From positions 434,001-498,000 of the forward strand of contig NZ_LT607751.1 of assembly GCF_900090305.1 (NCBI RefSeq): a stretch of 64,000 bases of DNA, in the 5' to 3' direction. The position numbers and the translations under genes were made by a program. This DNA is from Micromonospora siamensis. GTDB lineage: Bacteria > Actinomycetota > Actinomycetes > Mycobacteriales > Micromonosporaceae. The notes under the pieces are model-generated. The model made no database searches, was not told where the DNA came from, and was given only the letters and a program-made list of their open reading frames with translations. Position 1 is the stretch's first letter, and each line of letters opens with the position of its first letter. Below are positions 7,200 to 13,783 of this stretch, in pieces.

Positions 7200-8441
7200 C
7201 TAGTCGACCGCGATACGCAGGCCGCGCACCGGTGAGGCGATGACCAGCGCAAGGCTGAGCACGACGGACACCGTAAGCATCAGGTAGGCGGCCCGGACCC
7301 CGTAGGCGTCCGCGGCCAGCCCGCCGATCAGGGCGCCGAACGGCGTACCACCCCAGGCCAGCATGCGCCCGGTGGTGTTGACGCGGCCCTGCAGCGCATC
7401 AGGGGTGAGCAGTTGGCGCACGGTGATGCCGTTCGCGTTCACGGTCAGGCGCGCCACGGCCCAGACCGCCCACCCCACCAACGCCACGGCGAACACCGAC
7501 GTGCCGGCCAGGCCGACGAGGGCCGCGATGAAGATGACGAGTCCCGCGATGGACACCATTCCCTGGCCGGCCCGACGGCTGGCTCTGGGCAGGAGGACGG
7601 CGGCGACCAGCGAGCCGACGGCGGCGGCGGCGTAGAGCAGACCGAGGCGCTGGTCCTCCGGGCTCAGGCCGAGCGCCTGGTCGGCGTGGACGACGAGCAG
7701 ACCCAGCACGCCGCCGACGGCGACGTTGAGACCGAATCCCGCAGCGGTCAGCGTACGCAGCACCGGCGTTCGCCAGAGGTAACGCACTCCTTCCGCGATC
7801 TCGGCCCGCAACCGGCGGGCCACCGCCGGCGCCGGATCCAATCCGGTCCGGACCTGGGCGAGCAGCGCGGCGGACACCAGATAGGTGGCCGCGTCGACGG
7901 CCAGCACCAGGGTGGGGTCGGCGATCGCGGCCAGCAGTCCGGCGGCGGCCGGCGCGGCGATCTCCAGCACGATCTCGGTGGACCAGATGAGACTGTTCGC
8001 CCGGGTGACCCCTGGCTTGCCGACAATGCGTACGAAGGCGCCCCAGGCCGCGGCGTCGAACCAGCAGAACCCGCAACCCACGCCGAACGCCACGACGAGC
8101 AGGTACCAGGGGGCCAGCACATCGAACAGCGCGGCGACCGGCACGGTGGCGAGCAGGAGAGCGCAGCACACGTCGGCCGCGATCATCATGCGCCTGCGGT
8201 GCAGGCGGTCCGCCGCGACGCCGGCGAAGAGCCCGAACAACAGGTACGGCAGGGCTTCGAGGCCGACCACCGCCGCGGTCAGCGTCGGCGAGGCGCTCGT
8301 CCGGTAGACCAGCAGCGGCAGGGCGACGGCGGTGGCGGCGGTCCCGGCGACCGAGACCGATCGGGCGAGGTACCAGAGCGAGAAGTCACGGTGGAACAGC
8401 CGGCATCCTTCGACGCCGGCTGTCGCGACGAGCCGCGTCAC
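7200..8441 (-). CDS. MFS exporter of the YcaO peptide cassette
   Basis: A 413-aa, about 12-helix major-facilitator protein of the DHA3/EntS-like type. It has the family signature FAGVAADRLHRRRMM between helices 2 and 3. The GTG start at 8441 was chosen because it lies 8 nt past the stop of the upstream peptide gene, on the same strand, with AAACAGG just before it; a longer frame through the peptide gene looks false. The last gene of the minus-strand YcaO-peptide-MFS unit, it is most simply read as exporter or self-resistance pump for the modified peptide (inference). Confidence 0.88.
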   Translation of the reverse strand: MTRLVATAGVEGCRLFHRDFSLWYLARSVSVAGTAATAVALPLLVYRTSASPTLTAAVVGLEALPYLLFGLFAGVAADRLHRRRMMIAADVCCALLLATVPVAALFDVLAPWYLLVVAFGVGCGFCWFDAAAWGAFVRIVGKPGVTRANSLIWSTEIVLEIAAPAAAGLLAAIADPTLVLAVDAATYLVSAALLAQVRTGLDPAPAVARRLRAEIAEGVRYLWRTPVLRTLTAAGFGLNVAVGGVLGLLVVHADQALGLSPEDQRLGLLYAAAAVGSLVAAVLLPRASRRAGQGMVSIAGLVIFIAALVGLAGTSVFAVALVGWAVWAVARLTVNANGITVRQLLTPDALQGRVNTTGRMLAWGGTPFGALIGGLAADAYGVRAAYLMLTVSVVLSLALVIASPVRGLRIAVD

Positions 8442-8449
8442 AGCCTGTT

Positions 8450-8854
8450 TCAGACCAGCAGGGCGAGGTGCCGGTCGTCGATGCTGGTCAGCGCGAGGTG
8501 CAGGTCCGCCGCCAGATCGTCGCCGGGGTGGAAGCAGGCGGTGCCGCCGCCGCCACCGCCGGGCCCGACGTGCCACGCCGTCGACTCGTCGCCCTCGTCG
8601 CCGGGGTGGAAGCACAGGGTGCCGCCGCCGCCGGGCTCGGCGTGACGAGCCACCGGCTCACCGTCCCGGTCACCCGGGTGGAAGCAGGCGTAACCGCCGC
8701 CGCCGCCGGGCACGAGGTGATGGGCCAGCAGCTCTTCGCCGTCGTCACCGGGACGGAAGCACAGGTTGCCACCGGGGCCGCCGGGCCCACCGTGCCAAAC
8801 CATCAGCTCATCGCCCTTGGCACCGGCGCGGAAGCTGTAGTCGCCAGCAGACAT
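8450..8854 (-). CDS. Multi-repeat RiPP precursor peptide candidate
   Basis: A 134-aa peptide with no homologue I recognise. It is built from four tandem units of 24-26 residues (7-31, 32-56, 57-80, 81-106) plus a truncated fifth at 107. The unit pattern is [C/S]F[H/R]PGD-x2-E-x4-H-x2-PGGGGG-x-[A/L]. Cys are at 32, 57, 81 and 107 and His at 21, 46, 71 and 95. Residues 113-134 form a non-repetitive Asp/Leu/His tail ending HLALLV, possibly a C-terminal follower. The ATG at 8854 is 7 nt after the ycaO stop, with GAGGGA 3 nt upstream. The role as precursor is inferred from repeats and neighbours. Confidence 0.8.
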   Translation of the reverse strand: MSAGDYSFRAGAKGDELMVWHGGPGGPGGNLCFRPGDDGEELLAHHLVPGGGGGYACFHPGDRDGEPVARHAEPGGGGTLCFHPGDEGDESTAWHVGPGGGGGGTACFHPGDDLAADLHLALTSIDDRHLALLV

Positions 8855-8861
8855 GTTTCCC

Positions 8862-10100
8862 TCATCTCGTTCGAACTGGACGTGGTCGGGTGCTCGTCGC
8901 CCGGTCCGGCGACGGCCACAGGGGCCACCCCCGCCCGGTCGGAACGACGGGCACCCCGTGCCGCACCAGGCTGAAGCGCTCCAGCCCGGGGGCGATCGTG
9001 GTGGCCACCGCGATCGGTGAGCCGACTGGCGCGACCTCGCACACGTGGTGGTCGATGCCGTGCCGGGCCAGAGCCCGCCCGACCTGCTCCAGCCCCCAAC
9101 CCGGGCTGCCGTCGCCGGCTACGTCGGCGCGGAGCGGCACCGCCCGCACCGGCCCGGAGAGCAGCTCGTCGAGGGGCATCAGTGCACACCGTTGCAGTGC
9201 CGGCCAGGACGCCAGACGGTGGACCGCAGGCTGGCCGGTGGCGGATGAGGAGAGCGCACAGACCTGGATCAGCTCCCCGAGGGCACGCGACGCGGCGTCG
9301 GTGGCCCAGAGCGACGCGCCGGCCCCGAGCCGGGTCGGCTCGCCGTCGGCGGCGGAGCTGACCGCCAGGTACACCGGCACGTCCAGGTCGGTGGTGACGT
9401 CGAGCAGGTGCACAGGCGCGCCGGCCGCCCGTACGGCCTCCGCGTGCAGTGAACGCAACCCGTCCGGCAGATCCCCGACCGACACGAGGTCGAGGCCCGG
9501 AATCCCGGCGACGTACCAGCGTAGAAGCGCCTGCCCGAGCCCGTCGTGCTCGATCAGCTCGCAGAGGCCGTGATAGACGGCCTCTGCCAGGTCGACGCCG
9601 GCCGCAGTGCCCAGGCTGGACGAGTACCGCAGCAGACTGCGGTACGGCCGGACGTCGTCCCCCGCCACCGGCCAACGGTAGTAGCGCGGATCGGTGAGGA
9701 ACGTGGGATAACGGACCTCCCCGTAGGAGGCGCACGCCGCGACGGAGTCCGGAAACTCCGTCGCCCACCGCTGCACGACCAGGTCGGGGTCAAGGGTGGA
9801 CTGTCCGGCCACGACGCTCGCCGGCAGCAGTCCGGTGGCGTCCGCGGTCCATCGACGGTTGTCCCGGGCTGACATGAGATAGCGCTCCAGGGCCTCGAAG
9901 TGCGCGCTCGCCGCGCCCTGCGCCCCCGCTCCCTTCCCCGCACCCACGGCGACCCGTGCTCCGTCCCGGAACAGCGTGACGCGCATCGTCGGCAATGCGG
10001 ACGGGCCGAGGACCGCCGCCCGCGCCGTGAGGCCGAGCCGGTCGATCTCGGCCGTGGCCGTCGCGAGGGCGCACTCCGCGGGTACGGATCGGAACGGCAC
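8862..10100 (-). CDS. YcaO-domain protein (ATP-dependent peptide backbone modification)
   Basis: A 412-aa stand-alone YcaO protein. The ATP-binding motifs are present: SAHFEALER (Sx3ExxER, about 65-73), AEAVYHGLCELIEHD (172-186) and ASRALGELIQ (about 270). YcaO enzymes activate a backbone amide with ATP to form azolines, thioamides or amidines. The GTG at 10100 was chosen because GGGGGAGG lies 5 nt upstream; a GTG at 10124 adds eight residues but lies almost at the predicted transcription start. The tail ends RPRPVRTR, only loosely like the PxPxP end of azoline-forming YcaOs. No E1-like or TfuA partner is adjacent. Confidence 0.9.
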   Translation of the reverse strand: MPFRSVPAECALATATAEIDRLGLTARAAVLGPSALPTMRVTLFRDGARVAVGAGKGAGAQGAASAHFEALERYLMSARDNRRWTADATGLLPASVVAGQSTLDPDLVVQRWATEFPDSVAACASYGEVRYPTFLTDPRYYRWPVAGDDVRPYRSLLRYSSSLGTAAGVDLAEAVYHGLCELIEHDGLGQALLRWYVAGIPGLDLVSVGDLPDGLRSLHAEAVRAAGAPVHLLDVTTDLDVPVYLAVSSAADGEPTRLGAGASLWATDAASRALGELIQVCALSSSATGQPAVHRLASWPALQRCALMPLDELLSGPVRAVPLRADVAGDGSPGWGLEQVGRALARHGIDHHVCEVAPVGSPIAVATTIAPGLERFSLVRHGVPVVPTGRGWPLWPSPDRATSTRPRPVRTR

Positions 10101-10132
10101 CGCAGCCTCCCCCGGACGATTCACCGGCCCGG

Positions 10133-10161
10133 ACTGTGTCAGTGAACTGTCTCGATGTCAA
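10133..10161 (-). promoter_or_regulatory. Predicted promoter of the YcaO cassette
   Basis: On the minus strand a perfect -35 TTGACA (10161-10156) is 17 bp from CACAGT (10138-10133), which keeps the A, A and T of the -10 consensus. Transcription would start near 10126, giving a leader of about 25 nt to GTG 10100. Confidence 0.6.
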
Positions 10162-10174
10162 CGGTTGCCGGTCG

Positions 10175-10222
10175 GCTCGTCACCCTCGACGCCGCGCCCG
10201 CCGGGGGATGCCGCGGCTGACG
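10175..10222 (+). repeat. Direct repeat copy 2 (orphan 3' end of the ars flavoprotein gene)
   Basis: Matches 7100-7150: 27 identical bases, then about 20 partly matching bases including an in-frame TGA. It still reads LVTLDAAPAGGCRG before the stop, but no gene precedes it. A strong terminator follows at 10237, so this may be the ancestral end of the flavoprotein gene, separated by insertion of the YcaO cassette. Confidence 0.8.
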
Positions 10223-10236
10223 TCCGGCCCGAGCGC

Positions 10237-10278
10237 CGCAGAGCCCGACCCGCCCTGTCGCGCGGGTCGGGCTCTGCG
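10237..10278. terminator. Strong 16-bp hairpin terminator
   Basis: A perfect stem: GCAGAGCCCGACCCG at 10238-10252 pairs with 10263-10277, and C10237-G10278 adds a sixteenth pair. The loop is 10 nt. No gene now ends just before it on the plus strand except the orphan repeat copy. Confidence 0.8.
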
Positions 10279-10298
10279 AGTTCGGCGTGGGCCGGGAA

Positions 10299-10394
10299 TC
10301 AGCCGTTGACCCAGGTGCACTTCCAGGTGCTGGCCAGGATCGGGTACACGAATGTGGGGAAAGCCGCCTTCTGGCGGACCAACCGGCGCTCATA
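10299..10394 (-). pseudogene. Possible C-terminal remnant of a secreted protein
   Basis: A minus-strand open frame reads YERRLVRQKAAFPTFVYP then ILASTWKCTWVNG and a stop at 10299. The codons have strong GC bias at third positions and the ending resembles the C-terminus of a small exported protein. There is no start codon or upstream body: 10429 already belongs to another gene. It may equally be chance. The rest of 10279-10428 shows nothing else clear. Confidence 0.3.
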
Positions 10395-10428
10395 GCGTGA
10401 GGTCGATGAAGGGCAGCCGCAGGGGCGA

Positions 10429-11376
10429 TCAGGCTTCGGCGACGGTCACGACGACCTTGCCGCTGGACAACGTGCCCGCGGCCGCGTCGGCGTGCAGTGC
10501 GGGCAGGTCGGCCAGCGCCACCCGTTCGGCGACGTTGACGCGCAACTCACCGGTGCCGACCCGGGCGGCCAGGTCGGCGAGTTGGTCGGCGTCGCTGCGG
10601 ACGAAGAGGTCGATGCCGCGTACGCCGCGCTCCTCCTCGGAAGGGGCGGGCATCCAGACGGTGGTGTTGACGAGGGTCCCGCCGTCCCGGATCAGCCCGA
10701 CCAGCGCGGCGAGCTGCTCCGGGGTGACCGGAGCGAGGTTGAGTGCCAGGTCGACCGGCTCGGTCACCGCCGCCGTCACGTCGGTGGTGGTGTGGTCGAC
10801 CACCTCGTCGGCGCCGGCGACTCTCACCCGGTCGGCGCTGCGCGGGCTGGCCGTGGCGATCACGTGGGCACCGGCCTCCTTCGCGAGTTGCACCGCGTAG
10901 CCGCCGACCGCTCCGCCCGCTCCGTTGATCAGCACCCGCTGGCCGGCGGTCAGCTTGCCGTGGTCGAACAGCGCCTGCCACGCGGTCAGGCCCACGAGCG
11001 GGAGCGCCGCCGCGTCGGCCAACGGGATGTTCCCGGGCGCACCGGTCAGGATCTCCGCCGGCGCGATCACGTACTCCGCGGCCGATCCGGTCCCCGTCAT
11101 CGGCAGGAAGCCGATGACCGGGTCACCGACCGTGAGGTCGTCCACGCCCTCGCCGAGCGCGTCGACCGTGCCGGCGACGTCGAGGCCGGGAGTGTGGGGC
11201 AGCTCGACCGGGATCGGGCCCTGCATGTTGCCGGCGCGGATGTTCCCGTCGACGCCGTTGAACGACGTGGCGGCCACCCGGATCCGGACCTGACCGGTGC
11301 CGGGGGTGGGCTGCTCGACGTCCTCGTATCGCAGGACCTCGGGACCGCCGAACTCGTGGAAACGCACTGCCTTCAT
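10429..11376 (-). CDS. NADP-dependent quinone-oxidoreductase-like MDR protein
   Basis: A 315-aa medium-chain dehydrogenase/reductase without zinc-ligand cysteines, hence of the quinone oxidoreductase or enoyl-reductase type. The N-terminus MKAVRFHEFGGPEVLRYEDV is typical of QOR proteins, and the Rossmann motif is INGAGGAVGGYAVQLAKEAG near residue 150. It lies 108 bp downstream of an MmyB-type regulator on the same strand, which probably controls it. The substrate is likely a quinone or reactive enone (family knowledge). Confidence 0.88.
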   Translation of the reverse strand: MKAVRFHEFGGPEVLRYEDVEQPTPGTGQVRIRVAATSFNGVDGNIRAGNMQGPIPVELPHTPGLDVAGTVDALGEGVDDLTVGDPVIGFLPMTGTGSAAEYVIAPAEILTGAPGNIPLADAAALPLVGLTAWQALFDHGKLTAGQRVLINGAGGAVGGYAVQLAKEAGAHVIATASPRSADRVRVAGADEVVDHTTTDVTAAVTEPVDLALNLAPVTPEQLAALVGLIRDGGTLVNTTVWMPAPSEEERGVRGIDLFVRSDADQLADLAARVGTGELRVNVAERVALADLPALHADAAAGTLSSGKVVVTVAEA

Positions 11377-11484
11377 CGCTGAACCTGCTTTCGTGAGTGC
11401 CGTGGGTCACCAGGGCCGCCCGGAGGCGACCGCTGGATTCGCGGTCGCTGGAGACGTCACTCAACTTCGCAGGATCCGGCGTGG

Positions 11485-12339
11485 TTAGCCTGGGCCGAGT
11501 TGGCCCACCCTGATGATGGCCGGTTCTTCGGTGACGCTGACGATCTCGGCCAGCCGCGCCGCATCGGTCGAACCCGGTGCCGCGGTGAGCATCAGGGCCG
11601 CCAGGTCGTCGCCCGGGATGGCGAGCATGCTGCCGACGAGCGTGACGGCGCCGCCCTCCGGATGGAGGAAGGCGGCGCTGCTCTCATGGGCCGCCACCGG
11701 TCGCGGCGTGCGCCACAAGGTGTCGAACGGGCGGCTCCGGCTCCGCAACTCGTCCACCAGCGCGGCCAGCGACGCGTCGGCGGGATAGCGCAACAGCGCG
11801 CTCCTCAGGCGGGCGACGAGGACCGCCTCGTGGTCGTTCGCGTCGGCCGAGGACTGCCGGAAACCATCGAACGGGTCGCAGAACGTACGCCAGGCGACGT
11901 TCCACTCCCACGGGTCCCCCGTCAGGCCCCAGTGCCCCAGGGCCACGAACGCACTGTTCACGGCGAGCAGGTTCATCGCGGCGTCGGAGACGAACATCGG
12001 AGTGTCCGCGAACCGCTCCAGCAGCCGCGTCGCACCCGGACCGACCTCGTTCGGCACCTGACCGTCCGCGGCGGCGTACCCGGCCAGCGCGCAGAGCCGC
12101 TCGTACTCGGCCCGGCCGATCCGCATTCCACGGGCGATGGCGTTCACCACCCCGGCGGACGGATGGCTGCGCCCCTGCTCCAGTCGGCGTACGTAGTCCG
12201 CGGACATCCCCGCGAGTTCGCCGAGTTCCTCCCGCCGCAGCCCCTGCACCCGCCGACGGCCGACCGGTAGCCCGACAGCCGCAGGTGAGGTGCGCTCCCG
12301 CAACTGGCGCACCGCGTCGCCGAACTCGTGACGATCCAC
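11485..12339 (-). CDS. XRE-family regulator with MmyB-like ligand-binding domain
   Basis: A 284-aa regulator. The HTH is at about residues 10-75, including RREELGELAGMSADYVRRLEQGRSHPS. The C-terminal two thirds match the MmyB-like ligand-binding domain (DTPMFVSDAAMNLLAVNSAF, WEWNVAWRTFCDPF). GTG at 12339 (VDRHEFGDAVRQLRERTS) was chosen because upstream residues are low-complexity and unlike the family. Members usually control an adjacent oxidoreductase, which fits the next gene. Confidence 0.88.
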   Translation of the reverse strand: MDRHEFGDAVRQLRERTSPAAVGLPVGRRRVQGLRREELGELAGMSADYVRRLEQGRSHPSAGVVNAIARGMRIGRAEYERLCALAGYAAADGQVPNEVGPGATRLLERFADTPMFVSDAAMNLLAVNSAFVALGHWGLTGDPWEWNVAWRTFCDPFDGFRQSSADANDHEAVLVARLRSALLRYPADASLAALVDELRSRSRPFDTLWRTPRPVAAHESSAAFLHPEGGAVTLVGSMLAIPGDDLAALMLTAAPGSTDAARLAEIVSVTEEPAIIRVGQLGPG

Positions 12340-12371
12340 GGGCCAAGTGTGCCCCGGACGACGTCGTCCGT

Positions 12372-13289
12372 TCAGCCGGCGGTACGCAGCAGCACGGCGT
12401 CGGCCTTCAGCAGGTGGTGGCCGGCCGGGCTGTCCTCGTACGACATCGTCACCCCTCGGGTGCCCCACGGGGTGCGGGTGTCGGCGAGGAACACGTAGTC
12501 GATGCGGCGGTTCTTGTCGGTCGTGGGCCGCGTCAGCCGACGTCCGAGTTCAAGCTGTGCCGCGTCGTGGAACGCGCCGGTGCCCCCGACAGCAGGGCCC
12601 ATGATCAGGTTCATGTCGGCGGCGTGGCCGACGTTGCTCGCCTCGGAGGTCAGGTTGAAGTCGCCACCGACGATGACGGCCCAGTTGGCGGCACGGTACG
12701 GCGCCGTGTGAGCCATGATCGCCGCGACCTGCGGACCGCGTTCGGGCTGGGTGCCCTGACCGCCGGACGTGGGGTACGCCGACAGATGCGTCGAGCAGCC
12801 GAGCGTCGGGATCCCGCGGTGGAGGAACTCGACGCACGCCAGCCCGAATTTCTCGACGCCGCCGACATTGTTGTTGGGGTAGTCGATCACCGTGGTCGGT
12901 CGGCCGGGAGCACGGGTGTAGATCACCGCTTCGCCGATGTCGTCGCCGTGGCAGCCGGGATTGTTGGCACCGCCGTTGTGCTTCTTGCGCGGATGGTAGG
13001 CCATCGTCCACTGCGGCTTCGCCGCCTGGAGTGCGTCGAACCACGGCCGGCACACCTCCTGAAGGGTCGCCAGCTCGGGCTGGAGATCCTCGATCTGCTG
13101 CACGGCGAACTCCCACGCCGCGGGCACGTGGTCGGTGTTGTGCTGGATCACGCGGACCGGCGCGGCCGAAGCCTCGAGGCCCCGACCGTGGTCGCGGTCG
13201 GGGTCGGCGGCTGCCGGCCCGGCCGTCGTCGTGAGGGTGAGCAGGGTGGTGGCCAGGCAGGCGACCACGGACAGCGGAAGTCGACGCAT
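12372..13289 (-). CDS. Secreted endonuclease/exonuclease/phosphatase-family protein
   Basis: A 305-aa protein with a signal peptide (MRRLPLSVVACLATTLLTLT, cleavage after AGPAAA about residue 28). The mature part has the EEP metal-dependent phosphoesterase fold: VIQHNTDH near its start, ATLQEVCRPW with the catalytic Glu, VGGDFNLTSEA (GDFN motif) and a terminal DYVFLAD and GHHLLKADAV with the catalytic His. It may be an extracellular nuclease or sphingomyelinase/phosphatase. ATG at 13289 begins the signal sequence. Confidence 0.85.
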   Translation of the reverse strand: MRRLPLSVVACLATTLLTLTTTAGPAAADPDRDHGRGLEASAAPVRVIQHNTDHVPAAWEFAVQQIEDLQPELATLQEVCRPWFDALQAAKPQWTMAYHPRKKHNGGANNPGCHGDDIGEAVIYTRAPGRPTTVIDYPNNNVGGVEKFGLACVEFLHRGIPTLGCSTHLSAYPTSGGQGTQPERGPQVAAIMAHTAPYRAANWAVIVGGDFNLTSEASNVGHAADMNLIMGPAVGGTGAFHDAAQLELGRRLTRPTTDKNRRIDYVFLADTRTPWGTRGVTMSYEDSPAGHHLLKADAVLLRTAG

Positions 13290-13384
13290 GCGCAGGGACG
13301 TTAGGTGGGCGGTTCGTCCCACCGACGGCGGCGATGTGACGTCGACACGGCCGTCGGGTGACAACCGGCCGGCGTACGGCATGG

Positions 13385-13419
13385 AAAAGGGGCCGTTCCG
13401 GTTTCCCGAAACGGCCCCT
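13385..13419 (-). terminator. Rho-independent terminator after tRNA-Arg
   Basis: On the minus strand AGGGGCCGTT pairs with AACGGCCCCT around a 12-nt loop, and TTTT follows. It lies 10 bp past the 3' end of the tRNA-Arg gene. Confidence 0.8.
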
Positions 13420-13428
13420 CACCTGCTG

Positions 13429-13501
13429 TGCGCCCGAAGGGACTCGAACCCCTAACCTTCTGATCCGTAGTCAGATGCTCTATCCATTGAGCTACGGGCG
13501 C
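13429..13501 (-). tRNA. tRNA-Arg (anticodon ACG)
   Basis: A 73-nt tRNA. The acceptor stem GCGCCCG pairs with CGGGCGC and the discriminator is A. The anticodon stem TCTGA/TCAGA holds the loop CTACGGA, giving anticodon ACG. The T-arm carries GGTTCGAGTCC. CCA is not encoded. Decodes CGN as ICG after deamination by TadA (general knowledge). Confidence 0.95.
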
Positions 13502-13536
13502 TCGTGCTCAGCCAGCCTACACGACCGACTTTCGCG

Positions 13537-13627
13537 CGGAGACTCCGGGATTCGAACCCGGGAGGGGCTTTAAGACCCCAACCGCATTAGCAGTGCGGCG
13601 CCATAGACCAGACTAGGCGAAGTCTCC
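13537..13627 (-). tRNA. tRNA-Ser (anticodon GCU)
   Basis: A 91-nt class II tRNA with a long variable arm. The acceptor GGAGACT pairs with AGTCTCC and the discriminator is G. The anticodon stem CCGCA/TGCGG encloses CTGCTAA, giving GCU for AGY serine codons. It lies 35 bp upstream of tRNA-Arg on the same strand and is probably co-transcribed. Confidence 0.95.
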
Positions 13628-13783
13628 CTGGTGGCCCGGAGACCACCGCGGCCGAGAATACAGGTCCGCCCCCACCCGGAGCAAAGCGACTTCCGTCCCC
13701 GCCCGGCGGCCCGGCCCGAGGCAGCCCGCGGCCCTGCGTTTCCACCCGGTGCCCGGCCGCGATCGGGACTAGGCTCCGTCGAT

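Noticed and set aside
8442..8615. Longer N-terminus for the MFS transporter
   Set aside because: It would overlap the peptide gene in another frame, is Arg/Pro-rich and adds no membrane helix; the GTG at 8441 fits operon spacing.
8450..8854. The repeats of the peptide gene as a CRISPR array or simple DNA satellite
   Set aside because: The period is 72-78 bases with unit lengths that keep the reading frame and protein pattern; there are no conserved spacers or cas genes.
13429..13627. tRNA-Arg/tRNA-Ser pair as an attachment site of an integrated element
   Set aside because: No partial tRNA duplicate, integrase or foreign gene block was found on either side.
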